From NCBI GenBank assembly GCA_963969345.1, contig OZ017768.1, positions 930,001-994,000 on the forward strand: a DNA stretch of 64,000 nt, given 5' to 3'. This document shows positions 1-11,715 of the stretch, piece by piece. Source of the DNA: Turbatrix aceti. Taxonomy: Eukaryota > Nematoda > Chromadorea > Rhabditida > Panagrolaimidae. The notes under the pieces were generated by a model that had not been told where the DNA came from, did not search any database, and worked only from the letters and a program-made list of their open reading frames with translations. Made by a program: the position numbers and the translations under genes. The first letter of the stretch is position 1, and each line of letters begins with the position of its first letter.

Positions 1-2186
1 CGTTGAGAGCCTCGTTTGAGTGCTGATCGAACCATCCGATTTTGAGTTGTCTATGCCGACGAACTTCGCCTGTTTGAGGCTGAATTTTGCCGTAGAGCAG
101 CTTCAGAAGCGTCGACTTGCCGACACCGTTGGGGCCGACAATGGCGATACGCGAATCCATGTCCAAGCCAAAGTCGAGGGAATCAAAAAGGACACCGTCT
201 TTGTAGCCGAATGTCACGTCTGAAAATTTAAAAAACACCGTAAAAATAAATTTTGAAAAAAAAACAAAAAAAAATTGGTATTAACAAAAACTAACTGTAA
301 AGACCCAAAATCGGAGGCTGCAACTTCGGAGGATCAGGAAAGACGAACTTGACGCTGTATTCCTTGATTCTCTGCAGCAACTCAGGAGGCGGGGCATCAT
401 CTAAAAATTATCAAATCAACAACCCTGATCACCACCCTTCAAAACCCAAAAAAAACTCACCATCATCACCCATGGCAGCACTCGTCGCCTTTTTACCCTT
501 TCCGCCCTGCTTTGCCTTGGCTTGAAGTTTCGTTTTGATTTCTTCGTTCGCCTGTTTGCCACTCTTTCCGCTCTTTTTGAGTGCCGTAAGTTCTTTTTGT
601 TGCTTTTCAAATGCCTTGACGTGTTCTCGCATTTTTTGATCGTACATCTTCTTGAACATGGCTGAAAGGGAAAAAAAATAGTATTTTGATTTATTTCGGA
701 GCATTTGATCGCCCATGAGAAAAATGCGTACACACAAAACCCCGAAAAAAAAACTCACTATAATTCCCTCTGTAGTAGTACAACTTCTGATCCTGGAGAT
801 GAATCATATCCGTGCAAATGTTGTCGAGGAAGCCCTGGTCGTGAGAAACGACGAGAAGCGTCTTCTTCCACGACTGAAGGTAGTTGTCAAGCCAGATGAC
901 GGCATTGAGGTCGAGATGGTTGGTTGGTTCGTCGAGCAAGAGAAGCGTAGGCTCAAGGAACAGCGCTCGTGCCAGGGAAATACGCATTCTCCAGCCTCCG
1001 GAAAAGTTTTCGACAGCTTTTTCCTGCATGCCCCGGGAAAATCCGAGACCGGAGAGAATGCGTCTGGCCCGAGACTCCGCAGCATCGGCGCCAATGTTTT
1101 TGAGTTCATCGCCGACTTCCTGGAGGCGATCGGTAACGGTGACGTCGCCGGCTTCAAGCTTGGCTGTGAGAGCGTCTTGCTCTTCGATCAGGGCGTTACG
1201 CTGTTTGTCGGAGAGAAGGACGGCGTTGATGGCGGAGGTGTTGTCAACTCGGATTTCTGAAAAAAAAATGGTACAAAATGATGGAAAATGAAGAAAAAAA
1301 AGGACAGAAAACTGTCCAAATTGCTAAATTTAGGCAACAGTTACGTTCAAATTAAAAAAAATAACGTAACTCATCTCCAAAAATAACAAAAATGTATACA
1401 ATGCACAGTACACGCGTAACAATCAAAAATATTTACGATATCATCATATCCAGTATCGTAAATATTACAATATCGTAAACCGTAACAATATCGTAAAACC
1501 GTTATTTTCCCTTGATTTTGACAGTTTTAGCTTGTTTTATGCCATTTCTTTCCCAATTTTTATAAAAACACATTTTTTTCAATTTTGAAGCAAAACCAAC
1601 CCTGTTCGCAGTAAAGAATGTCGATGTTCGGTGGAATGTTCAACTTCCTCGACGCGATATGCTTTAGGAGAGTAGTCTTACCCATTCTGCAAACGCCAAG
1701 GATAAAATTCGAAATTCCGTCTCCCAGTTAAAAAAACCAACCCATTGGGCCCGACGAGACCATATCGCCTGCCAAAGGCGATGGTCAGCGTTGCCCGATT
1801 AAAAAGCTGTCGACCAGCAGCCGCGATATCAAAATTCTCCACCTTGATATCGACGGCATTTTCCATCTGAGCTAGCTGTGCATCGGTTTTGACGGTCTGT
1901 GACACAGTAAATTGTCCGCCGAGTTCGCCACCCGTGCCAATGCCACCGGCTTCGTTGTCTCCGCCTTGATTTGGATCATCTCCCTCGATCTTGGCACCGA
2001 GAGAGCGAAGTTCTGAGTTGAATTTTTCTTTCTTCTGAAGTTCCTTCAACTCCTTGCGTGACAACTTCTTGCCGCTCTTTCCGGCGTCTGAAAAAAATTA
2101 AAACACATTTTTACTCAATTTTAGGCCAAACTAAACAGACCCTCGACAGAGAGCTCTTCCAACTCCTTGGTAGCTTTCTTCGGCAT
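1..2186 (-). CDS. ABCF1: ABCF1 (ABC50)-like ATP-binding protein, 5' part
   Basis: Soluble twin-ABC ATPase that in other animals binds eIF2 and ribosomes to promote translation initiation. Exons read 2186-2141, 2087-1742, 1686-1601, 1256-759, 661-461, 400-296 and 219-1. They join in phase to about 500 residues and run off the left edge before the second signature motif. Visible motifs: first Walker A GPNGMGKTT (128-136), signature FSGGW (244-248) and Walker B with [10 protein letters not shown] (about 266-275); second Walker [10 protein letters not shown] (456-464). The stretch FTVSQ...[11 protein letters not shown] before the first domain and the GNY-FKKMY linker are ABCF1-like rather than ABCF2 or ABCF3. 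The N-terminal region is about 100 residues, much shorter than in vertebrates. The start is the ATG of [13 protein letters not shown], a lysine/glutamate-rich beginning. No transmembrane segments. The next gene, Sec15, is divergent, with 254 bp between starts. Confidence 0.95.
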
Positions 2187-2440
2187 GGTCGCGTGATAGC
2201 CTTCGTGTGTACCCTGAAAACCAATCGATAAAATGTCCAAAAAGGTGATAGGAAAGCGACAATCGACGCGCAAACGTGCAATATGAGCAGGCAATGAAAA
2301 AAACACCGCGAGATAACGAACAAGATGATCCTACCACGAAAAACGTTCTTTCCGTTTTGAACACGTTTTCTATTATTCTTGTTGGATTTTTTGTTGTCTC
2401 TTTTTTTATCCGGTTTTTTTACCCGGTAAAATCCTACAAA
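2187..2440. promoter_or_regulatory. Divergent intergenic region ABCF1 / Sec15
   Basis: The 254 bp between the ABCF1 start (minus) and the Sec15 start (plus) must hold both promoters and leaders. I see no clear TATA box. Pyrimidine-rich sequence precedes the Sec15 ATG. Role inferred from position only. Confidence 0.4.
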
Positions 2441-5400
2441 ATGGCCAGTTTATCGACAGCGAGTACGAAGGATACGATCGGCGGCAGCAGCGATACGGCA
2501 TCGACGTCGTATCATGCCTGTGAGTTTTTATAAAGGATTTTTAGACAATTTCTATGATTTTTGTTTACAGATCCTGATATGACCGCCGAACAGGAGTACT
2601 TTTTGTACGAACTCGAAACAACAGATGCAAACAGCATAGGCCTGGTTTTGAGGGCAATTTACGATACCGGAGATGTTCACAAGTTTTCTCGGGCACTCGA
2701 GCAGACAATTGCGAGGTACGACAAGGATATCCTTCGCGTCTGCACGTCGCACTACCAGGGATTCATCGATTCGATGAGGCAGTTGAAAAATCTTCAGGAT
2801 AAATGCTTGGAAATCAAGGTTGGTGGAATTTTCGGGGGGGGGGGGAAATCAAAAAAACGAAAGTGTCGTAAAAGTGTTTGTTTCTTTGGGAGTTGATGAA
2901 TACTTTTTGTTACTTTTACCATACTTTTTTTTCTTACTTTTGCTTATTTTTGTTGTTTTGTTACTGTTTTGGGCTTTTTTCTTCCATTTTGTGTGTTTAT
3001 ATATTTTTTGTATACTTCAGAAGCTGGCCGAAGACGTCGACTCCCAACTGCAATTCAAAAGCGAGGAGCTAGTCAAGAAAACTGCCGAAGTTGTTCACTA
3101 CCGAAAACTTCAACGCAACGCGAATTCCGCGATCGAGCAAATCACGCTCTGCCTGCCTGTCCTGGAGCTCTACGCCAAGCTCGAGGAACTCCGACGCCAG
3201 AAGAAGTACTACCAAGCCCTAAAAGTGCTCGAAGAACTCGAACACACGTATGGCTCCCAGCTTCACAGGTATCGCTTCATGCAGAAGCTCGCGACCTCGA
3301 TGGAACCCATTCGAGAGGAAATACGTCACAGCAGCTACGAAGAACTTCGCTGCTTCCTCGAAGACATGGCCAAGATCTGGCAGAAGATTGGCGAACGCGC
3401 AACCAAGCAGACAGCCATCGAAAATGGGTTTTACAAGGTTGACAAGCGTCCTTCGGATCTGGAATCCATCAAATCGGCTCACGACGAGATTCAGATTGGC
3501 AAGGATGGCACGATTATGAAGCCGAGTGGACGGCATCCGTCTGCGAAGCTCAAGTCGAGTTCTGAGATGCCAGAATTCGCTGGATCGGTCACCGACAACA
3601 TTGATTTCGCTCCTATTCATCGATGCTGCCAGATTTTGACTGTTTTGGTGAGTTTTGGGGTTTTCACAATGAAAATTGACAACTTTTTTTTTTGATGTTT
3701 ACGGCGAAAAAAGGGAATATTCATTTTTAGGATTTTCGCGATGTCCAGTCAGCAAGAAATGACTATTTTTGGGTTTTTGTTATTTACAAAGATAAGTACC
3801 GTATACAAGTAACGTTATGTTACGTTCAAATTCGTTCCGTGTTTTTGTTATTTCAAAAGAGCGCAAATACCGTAAAATTACCTTATTACGTTCAATTTTT
3901 TTGTATTTTCTACCATTTTTTTTCAGTTTTTATACTTTTTTTTTCAGAACGACAAGGAAAAATTTGAAACCTACTACCGTGAAGAGCGGAAGAAGCAAGT
4001 CGAAGGCATTATTGCTGTTTCGAACAAATCCGGATCTATCAAATCGAATGTCGCCTACCTCGACCGAATTGTTGGCTTCTTCATCGTTGAAGACCACATC
4101 ATGAATTCGCAGCCAGGGCTCGTGACCCGTGCGTACAAGGACTCCCTCTGGCAACTTGCTCTCAATTCGATTACCTCGACCATGGATGAGCAGTTTGGCA
4201 AGTGTCTGGACGCCGAAATGATGATCAAGATGAAGAAAGTCATCCTTCTCTTTGCACTGACAATGAAGTCTTACGGCTACGATATCAAACCTGTTTATCA
4301 GGTGCTTCAGGCGTTCCGGTTGGTTTTTTGGGGATTTTGGGTGTCAATGCAAATTTGTTTTAAAAAAATTGATTTTTGAAAGGGGGACAAAAAAAATTTT
4401 TGTCCAAAAATTGTAGATTTGACGTTACTTTTGCCAAAAAGTTACGTTATTTTTATTTTAAATTTAACTTTTTCGCCTAAATTTAGCAATTTTGACATTT
4501 TTTATAATCAAATATTTTTTTGCAGTATTTAATTTTTTAACAAATTCAGTTGTAAATATTTCGAGCCAAATAGCCTACAGATAATCAATCGTTTTCAGCG
4601 ACCAATACAACGTCATCCTCACGGAGCAGTACTGCGCAGCGTTCAACAACTGCCTCAAGACGGACGATTTCACCCCGATTACCGCCGAGACAGAAGCGCA
4701 GTACAAAGAAGTCCTCGCCGACTACCCGCAGTACAAGCGTCTCGCGGACAGAGAAGACTACCCCCGAAAGCTGCCGTTCTCCCGCTTCGTGCCGTCCGTC
4801 TTCCGTCTCGCTCGGGGTTTTGTCGTCGGATGCATGCGTTTCATGGAGGACCTCCAGATGCTTCAATCCGAAGTCGACGACACTGTCAGACGTTCGACGA
4901 ATTTCTACCTCCTGAGATGCTCGAAATCCCTCAAGGAATTCGTCGCCGATCGAACGTGTTCCCTCATTCAGCTCATCCAGATTACGATCAATGTCGGATA
5001 CCTCGAGCGATCATGTGAGTTTCTCGATCGATTCATCATGGAGCAAACGAGGCGGACCGAAGGCAGCCAGACGGTTGCCATCAAGGAAGAGGTCTTCCGG
5101 GATGCTAGGTCTGAGGCTGAGCAGCTCATTGATCGCAAACTCATGGACAAGGTCGCCGAATTCATGGATTTGGCGTCGTACGATTGGGAACTCCCGGAGT
5201 CGAGTGGCGTCGCTAGTGATTACATCACGGATTTAATCAACTTTTTGAAGACGACGTTTTTGAGTTTTACACAACTTCCGGCGGTCTTGGCGCGACATGT
5301 TTGCATTCAGGTGGGTGAACATTTTTTTATGAAATTTTATACAATTTTTTTACCTTTTCTTGCGCATTTTTTATCACTTTTGACTGTATTTATCAAAAAA

Positions 5401-5951
5401 AAAATTTTTCATTAAACTTAAACTTTTATGTAAAAAAAACATTCTTTCAATTTTTACTTTGATTCAAAAAAACGTTTTTTATATTCCAGACATGCAAATA
5501 CATCGCAAATCGCCTGCACGGCATGCTTCTCAGTCCCGACGTCAAGGCTATCAGTCAGGAAGCCCTCTCGCAATTCGACCTCGACATCATCCAGTGCGAA
5601 CTCTTCACAACCCAGTGCCCGGTCGAAGGCTTCGATGGCACTACGCTTACGATGACTTTTGCCCAGCTTCGACAACTCATGGATCTTGTCCTCAACTCAG
5701 ACTGGACAACTTACATGGCTGAACGCAAGCAGCCGAATGCAAATGGAAAGTACAGCTGGGTACCGGCGGCGCATGCTTCTTCGCTACTGGAAAAGTGAGT
5801 TTTAGCAAAAAAAAAGGGGTCAATTTGTTTATAAAATAATTTTTTCAGGATCGTGGAGTGTGAAAAGAAAAAATCAGGATTCTTTTCACGGGGAAGCGAT
5901 CGGAAGAAGTTGTACGACAGCATCCTGCGACAGCTGAAGACTTTGAGTTAA
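2441..5951 (+). CDS. EXOC6: Exocyst complex component Sec15 (EXOC6)
   Basis: Subunit of the octameric exocyst that tethers secretory vesicles to the plasma membrane; in other organisms Sec15 is the Rab effector subunit. Seven exons: 2441-2519, 2571-2818, 3021-3647, 3948-4318, 4599-5310, 5490-5794, 5849-5951. All phases close and give 814 residues, matching the usual 800-odd. The N-terminal conserved block has EQEYFLYELETTD and the helical IYDTGDVHKFSRALE segment. The middle has the charged heptad-like KYYQALKVLEELE helix typical of exocyst rods. The C-terminal half contains KLPFSRFVPSVFRLARGF and the LNFLKTTFLSFTQLP region of the Rab-binding domain. Start chosen at MASLSTAS, the only in-frame ATG shortly before the first donor. 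The stop TAA is followed by A/T-rich 3' sequence with AATAAA at 6114-6119. Very high confidence from continuous family-like sequence. Confidence 0.95.
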
Positions 5952-6406
5952 AAAAATGAGATTATAATTGTAAGAGAATTATTATGAGTGCCTTTTTTGC
6001 AAATTTATATTTATCTGCTTTTTAATAGCTTTTTTATTTATTTGTTTGTTTTTTGCTTTTTTGTGCGCGATCAGAGCTTGAATTATGAATTATGGATGTG
6101 TAATATGCAATGGAATAAATTATAAAAATTAATTGTTGAGTGTAAACAATTTTTGCATGTAATTTTTTTTTGCAAAAAAAAACTATTTATGTATCTAAGA
6201 TATTTATGGAAAAAAATATTTTTTCATATTTATATTTTTATGAAAAAATATTTTTTTAAGGAAAAACAAAAAAACGTTTTTTGAAGTTGTTTTTATGGAA
6301 AATAAATTTTGAGTCACAAGAAAAATTTTTATCAACAATAATTTACCATGTTCAACCCAACATCATCTGTAAACCAACAAACAACACACAATGCAACACA
6401 AAAAAA
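5952..6406. other. Convergent 3' intergenic region
   Basis: A/T-rich sequence between two convergent stop codons (Sec15 on plus, membrane protein on minus). AATAAA at 6114-6119 fits polyadenylation of Sec15. Nothing else seen. Confidence 0.5.
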
Positions 6407-7925
6407 TTACTTAGACTTTGCCTTTCCCTGGGTGGTCGTCGTAGTGGCGAAGAAGAAGGTATACGTCCTGTAGATGGCCGCGATGACGGTCCACGTCGAA
6501 AAGAGCGAGATGCCAACCCAGTGCGAGCCTGCCCAGTCCCGTTCGTACGCGTACTGCGACCAGACCTGAGCCGTGAGAATCGCCGCACAGCACGCCAATC
6601 TTCCCTCAGCAGCGACATTCCTGTCCCTTTCGTGCCTCCAGTGAAGTGCGTGTCCACTGACCACATTTCCCGCCACGAAAAGTGAGCCCATAATTTTTCC
6701 ACAAAGATCGTGGGAATCGTCGAGGACAATGTTGACCTGGCGGTGGAGTAGCCACCTCGGAGAGGCTATCCAGGCCATGCCGATTACGATAGAAGCCAGA
6801 GAGTCGAGTTGGTAGAGCAGGTTGCCCCAGAGGTGGTCCGCGTACATCGTCGAGCCAATGGGCCATCGCGTCGCGACCAGGAGAACCACGTAGACGGCGA
6901 TGACGAAGAAGCCCACGCCGATGAGGTAGTTGAGGTAGACACGCGGCACGAGGTCCGGGTACCACGAGCGCGTGTTGAATGCAAAGAAGATGGCGAACGC
7001 GAAGGACGTGATGCGGAGCAGGAACAGCATGGTCCGCGTCTCGGCGGGTCGATTTCGCAGACGCCAGAGCATGAAAGAGGAGGCCATGATCTGGCCACCG
7101 ATACAGCGCACCAGGTGCCAGTGAACGCCATCCGTTTCTTTTTGCTAGAATTTTTTGAGTTTCATTATTCAATTTTTTGAAAAAAAATTTATTTCTATGT
7201 TCTGGTTTCTTTTTTGGTTCTAAATTGTATTTTTTTTTGTTTTTTAGAAAAAAACAAAAACAAGCAACTAAATATTGATTAGGGTAAAAAATTGTTGGGA
7301 GACGACAAAAATCACTAGGACCAAAAACATTTTCGGGAAAAAAATTTCATTTTATCATTGTTTATAATTTTGTTTAGCTAGTCACGATTTTTTAGATTTT
7401 TTCAATTTTTAGAAAAAGTTGCAAAAAATTTGACGATCGTTTGAGAACAAAAAATCCAAATGAACCCATTTTTTACTCATGTCAGTCAGGGCACTTGAAC
7501 TAATTGCGATAGCCCTTCGAATAGACAAAACACTCGACGACAAAGTTTAGGAGGTCATTCCACCTTATGCGACAATTCAGTCACTTGAAATTTAGTTTTT
7601 AAAAATTATTCATCGCAGTATTACAAATTTTTCAATGAACAAAAATCTAAATGAATATGCCAACAATGTACTGTGCAATAAAAAACGATTACAAATTTTT
7701 TGTCTGATAAACTTCTTCAAAATTTTGAAAAATTGTGTTTGCAACAGAAATCAGCGACTACGACAACAAAATTTAAAAAAAATTACAAATGAAATTTTAA
7801 AATAAAAAACTTACAAATACAAAATCAGCAATTTTATCGGGAGCAAAAAATACAATCAGCCCAGTGACGAGTGCAAGAGCTGAGTCGATGCTTATCACCG
7901 TGGTTATGACGCTGGCGAGGGTCAT
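6407..7925 (-). CDS. Unrecognised multi-pass membrane protein
   Basis: Two exons, 7925-7815 and 7144-6407, join in phase 0 through GTAAGT and TCTAG and give 282 residues. I do not recognise the family. The first exon encodes an amphipathic start then a hydrophobic stretch (about 5-28). The second encodes several more hydrophobic segments (around FLLRITSFAFAIFFAF, YLIGVGFFVIAVYVVLLVA, LYQLDSLASIVIGMAWI, GSLFVAGNVVSGHAL, ACCAAILTAQVW, ISLFSTWTVIAAIY), so six to eight passes are likely. Loops are rich in Arg and Trp. The C-terminus is a short threonine run then GKAKSK, which looks cytosolic. No enzyme motif seen. It is convergent with Sec15, and its upstream side faces the U3 snoRNA cluster. The gene model is firm because frame, splice sites and hydrophobicity agree. 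Function is unknown. Confidence 0.75.
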
Positions 7926-8709
7926 TTTTCCGCAACAAAAAAGTACAAAAAATTACAAAACAGAACTCAGCAGACTAATCCTTTTTTTGCACTTTACAAA
8001 ATAAATTCAGAACAACACGAAATAAAAGAGACACGTACGCGTCAGTCACGGCGCGTAGAAAGAAGAAAGGTAGACCGGACACGTACAACTCGGTCGGGTC
8101 GATTGCTCTGCCCCACTCCGCGCACCTGGACACAAAAAAGTTTTAAAAGGGAAAAAGACGGCGACCTTGACTTGACGCGCGGACGGGACCGGCGTACAAC
8201 CGTCCCTCGTCGACCCCCGACACTGCCGGCTATTGTACGGAAGCCACGCGGAATGGATGGATGTTGTACGCGTTTATATTTAGTCGGTGTAAGTCCCCTT
8301 CTCCTGATCATCATCCTAGTTGCGATTGAATGAATGTCTGACTAGTCGTCTAAATGGCGGCGGCGAGGGGGGACTTGGATGGATGTTGACGGAACGATAA
8401 AAGAACAAAAACGCCAACGGATACAGAAAATACATGCATACATTTACTACGTGTACTTGACCGATTGATTTTTTATATCCGACAGGAAATGCATAGTTGT
8501 AGTAGTTGACGCGATTTATATGCCGCAATAAAATATAACTGATGCCGACAACTTGTTACGAAAATTAGATTTTAAAAGACAAAAATCATAAATCTAATTC
8601 AGTTTTCTAACTTCAGTTTTAAACGTAAATCCAATCGGGTTTTAAATTTTTCTCGATAACATTTCTCGACTTTTAGATAGTAAGTCGTTGATTCCAGATA
8701 TTTTTTTGA
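7926..8709. other. Intergenic, upstream of the membrane-protein gene
   Basis: The proximal part is A/T-rich. From about 8030 to 8330 it is more G/C-rich, with CpGs, compatible with promoter or leader of the minus-strand membrane-protein gene. No coding frame with codon character and no RNA gene recognised. Confidence 0.4.
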
Positions 8710-8915
8710 ACCACTCAGCAAGCGCAGCTCCCTTAGGCCGGCCCGAAGCCTGGCCAGCGATCATCAACGCCGCCCGGCTCACGAAGAACCGAACGACGAG
8801 CTTCACGCTCCGGGAACCGCACTACGACTCAATCATCGTGGGTTCTAAACGTTGCAGTTACGCTAACGCAAGGAGAAAAACATACTACAGAAAAGACCCT
8901 GTGAAGTATGATTTC
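8710..8915 (-). ncRNA. SNORD3: U3 small nucleolar RNA, copy 1
   Basis: Box C/D RNA that base-pairs with the pre-rRNA 5' external spacer and 18S to direct early cleavages in the nucleolar processome. Read on the minus strand, the 5' end resembles the U3 hallmark ATACTT-CA-GGG followed by TTTCTGTAGTATGTT (5' hinge and A boxes). Next come CGATGATTGAG (box C'), GAGCGTGAAG (box B), TTGATGATCG (box C) and CTGAGTGGT (box D and 3' end), in the order known for metazoan U3. Length is about 206 nt, normal for U3. A 72-codon open frame on the opposite strand is a chance shadow. Ends are set by alignment from memory to vertebrate U3 and are good to a few bases. Copies 2 and 3 differ by only a few substitutions. 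Confidence 0.9.
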
Positions 8916-8966
8916 AACGTTTGACATCCCGAGCTCGCCATTTCTACCAACCATTGCACGGTTGCT
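8916..8966 (-). promoter_or_regulatory. Conserved U3 upstream element (PSE-like), copy 1
   Basis: The 51 bp upstream of this U3 gene are nearly the same in all three copies. A distal block contains AACCGTGCAATGGTTGGTA; a proximal block contains GGCGAGCTCGGGAT. Distance and conservation fit a proximal sequence element for snRNA-type transcription; that role is inferred. Confidence 0.65.
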
Positions 8967-10004
8967 GATAAATTACAAAAATGATGCAGACGGTGAGAGA
9001 AATACGCTCTTTACGTGGGGCCAATAATGTTTTTTTCGACAGTCAGTTTTTTGTCCGCTGGTAGGCTTGTGTTCGTTGGACACAACGGTTAGGCGCCTTT
9101 CACATCTTGCGCTAATAGTTTTAGGGAAGTCTGAAATCACGTCGCTGGGAATATAACCTTCGCGACAATATAATAGAAAGTTGTTCCAACTGCTGCACGG
9201 ACATCGCTATTAACTCGACTGCATAAATGGCACTGTAGAAGACAATATGCATGTGTGTATGCAAATCGAATTCAAGGACAGGTAAGCGACAGTAAAAGAA
9301 AGCAGCTAATCGAGCTAGATGTATTGTTTTAATATCAGCTATGGCAGCCACGATGGCTGCATTTATTGTTGTAAAAAAATTTATTCTGTAAAACATTACT
9401 ATATATTAATTAAAAAATTGAAATGTAAATAGAAAAACACTAAATTAAAAACAAAAATAAAAATATATATGTATCAAATTTGAGGTGAGTAACAGGTTTA
9501 AATTAATTCACAAAAATTGTTGACATTGATCGCAACATTTTTTTCTTGATTGTTCCTTCGTCCAATGCCATGTTACCTATGTGGGTCATCGAATTGACAT
9601 TGACGGCATCAGCCCTTCCACGGCACACGTAGAGAGCACTCTTCCGACTCGAAGACGACCAATTGTTGTTTGTTTGTTTGCTGCTTTTGACTTGAATAAA
9701 GTAATACTGTGAACGGACCGGACCCACAGGGGAGAGTCATTGTAATCAAATTTTAAATTGTTGCCAAAGTTGTAGAGGATCCTAAGGACGGTCTATACAT
9801 GCAATATTATATTTAAAAAAATCGGATTCTGGAGATCTGGCTACAGATGAATTTTTCAAAAAAAAACTTCGTCACGCTCTTTGTTACGGGAAAACAATCT
9901 GAAAATTCGTTTACGATGGTTCCAGAGGACGGAAAATACGATTTCGTACTGAGAACGACCTGTGATACAGCCAACATAGAAATGTCTATAAATAATTTTT
10001 TTGA
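8967..10004. other. Spacer between U3 copies 1 and 2
   Basis: About 1 kb with no convincing exon. Reading frames at 9121-9396 and 9503-9727 (minus) lack splice partners and family resemblance. The first ~70 bp retain weak similarity to the distal promoter sequence of copies 2 and 3 (for example TCTCTCACCGTCTGC on the minus strand). Confidence 0.4.
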
Positions 10005-10210
10005 ACCACTCAGCAAGCGCAGTTCCCTTAGGCCGGGCCGAAGCCTGGCCAGCGATCATCAACGCCGCCCGGCTCGCGAAGAACCGAACGACGAGCTTCA
10101 CGCTCCGGGGACCGCACTACGACTCAATCATCGTGGGTTCTAAACGTTGCAGTTACGCTAACGCAAGGAGAAAAACATACTACAGAAAAGACCCTGTGAA
10201 GTATGATTTC
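10005..10210 (-). ncRNA. SNORD3: U3 small nucleolar RNA, copy 2
   Basis: Same boxes in the same order as copy 1: 5' hinge, C', B (GAGCGTGAAG), C (TTGATGATCG) and D/3' end (CTGAGTGGT). Differences from copy 1 are single bases, for example GGGGACC for GGGAACC and GGCCGGGCC for GGCCGGCCC on the plus strand. The C, B and D boxes are intact, so it should be functional. It lies 228 bp downstream of the stop of the ADP-ribosylglycohydrolase gene on the same strand and has its own upstream element, so intronic processing is not needed. Confidence 0.9.
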
Positions 10211-10261
10211 AACGTTTGAAATCCCGAGCTCGCCATTTCTATCAACCTTTGCACAGTTGCT
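10211..10261 (-). promoter_or_regulatory. Conserved U3 upstream element (PSE-like), copy 2
   Basis: Same two blocks as in the other U3 promoters: CAACTGTGCAAAGGTTGATA and GGCGAGCTCGGGAT. Further upstream, to about 10330, the sequence matches the copy 3 promoter, including CACGTGTAAGGT and TTTCTCTCGTCGTCTGCC. Confidence 0.65.
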
Positions 10262-10438
10262 GCAGGCGTGCAAGAGGCAGGCAGACGACGAGAGAAAAAC
10301 AAACCTTACACGTGCTTATTGCACGCAATGAACGGTTGTTGCAGGGTCAAGAGAAAAAGGCAAAATTTTGTATCAACTTTATAAACCCGCAAAAATAGAT
10401 AAAATAAAACAAAACAAAGTTATAAAACATCGCAATAC

Positions 10439-11715
10439 TCAGATGTCTCCTGCATGAGAAGAAGAAAATATCTCATCCATACGTGTCAGAGTTCTTTCAC
10501 TTTTGCTGATCATCTGGAGAAAGGGAAGATTTGCCTGACGACCTTTGCAGGAAGCAACCGTCTCTCGCCAAATAGGTGGAATGGCGTTGACACCGAATTT
10601 GGCCCCCAGAAGACTGCCGGCAATACATGCGTTGGTATCAGTGTCGCCGCCCCTGGCAATCGTTCGTTCGATGCCTTCGACGAACGAGTGAGCATGCAAC
10701 ATTTCATAGAAGGCGCCCTGGAAGGCGACTCCCGTAAATCCGATGGAGCGGACGTCTCCGAGCGTTGTTTCACCGTTTAAGAGAAGTACTGGGACCGGAT
10801 GGGTAACGGCAGCCAGGAGCCAATCACGGACAATGCCGGGCTGGTGAGTGATATGGTTCAGGATATAAGCGTGGATGTCCTGAAAATGTTGCGGTATATA
10901 AAAAAAAATTATTTGTTCTTGACTGGAAAACAGGTATTTTTGGTATTCGTGTAAAAACCTACCGCGCGTGCGCATTTTCGTAGGTTTTTCGTCCTAAGAG
11001 TTGACTTTTTGCGCAGCGTGCGCACTCAATTTTTTTGTTTTTTTTTTGTTTTATATTTTTATAAATTCACCTCAGCCTTGTATCCCTTGATCAACTTCGA
11101 CAACGCAATTCCATAAGCCTGAGCAGCTAGAATAGTTTCATCCTTGTAGTGCGTGAGTTTCGTGTCCGACGCAATGTACGCCTCCAGGACAGTCTCATCG
11201 TGGTACCGAAAAGCCATAGCCAGCGGCGATTGTCTCATGAGTTGTCCATTTGAGACACTGTTTAAATTTTCAACAATCACATTGCCCTGAACGTGTTTCA
11301 AAATCTTCTGTTTCTCGACCGGAGTGATGCGATTTCTCCAACCCGGACCACCCTGGAGAGCATTGGGCTGTTGAATGGTGAGAGCATTCGCAGTGGTCGT
11401 GCCAATGTCCGGAGGTGCTGTTTGCCGCCAATAAACGTAGGAACATGCGATATCGGCGAGATCAAAGCGACGACGGGTGATCAGGCTATCGAGAAGAGAA
11501 AGTGCCATCTCGCTGTCATCCGTAATGTGCCCTGGAGGCAGGTCAAACGGTCCACCGCCGAGCATAGGCAAAATGTCAGATTTAATGTTTGTTTTGTCTT
11601 CTGCCATGCGTTGGATTACGGTTTGAGAAGTTTCGAATTCGTATCGTGAACCCAAAGCGTCGCCGACGAGTTGGCCCCAAAAAGTGCCTCGTAGTCGTTG
11701 AGACTCGTTCACCAT
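10439..11715 (-). CDS. ADP-ribosylglycohydrolase (DraG/ARH) family protein, paralogue 1
   Basis: Exons 11715-11071 and 10879-10439 join in phase 0 to 361 residues, normal for the family. The family removes ADP-ribose from proteins or hydrolyses related bonds with two bound Mg ions; the exact substrate cannot be told here. Visible motifs: GQLVGDALGSRYEF near the N-terminus, the metal site TDDSEM (65-70), and the C-terminal RGGDTDTNACIAGSLLGAKFG holding the second metal-binding DTD. All expected acidic ligands are present, so an active enzyme is likely. A non-coding 5' exon is suggested by the acceptor TTTTAG just before the ATG and a CAG|GTAAG donor near 11772. U3 copy 2 follows on the same strand. 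A close paralogue at 32984-34330 has an altered metal site. Confidence 0.9.

Noticed and set aside
8688..8924. Short open frames (72-78 codons) repeated at 8.7, 10.0 and, on the other strand, 32.5 kb that look like a conserved peptide family
   Set aside because: Conservation follows U3 snoRNA boxes on the opposite strand; the peptides are antisense shadows of the RNA.
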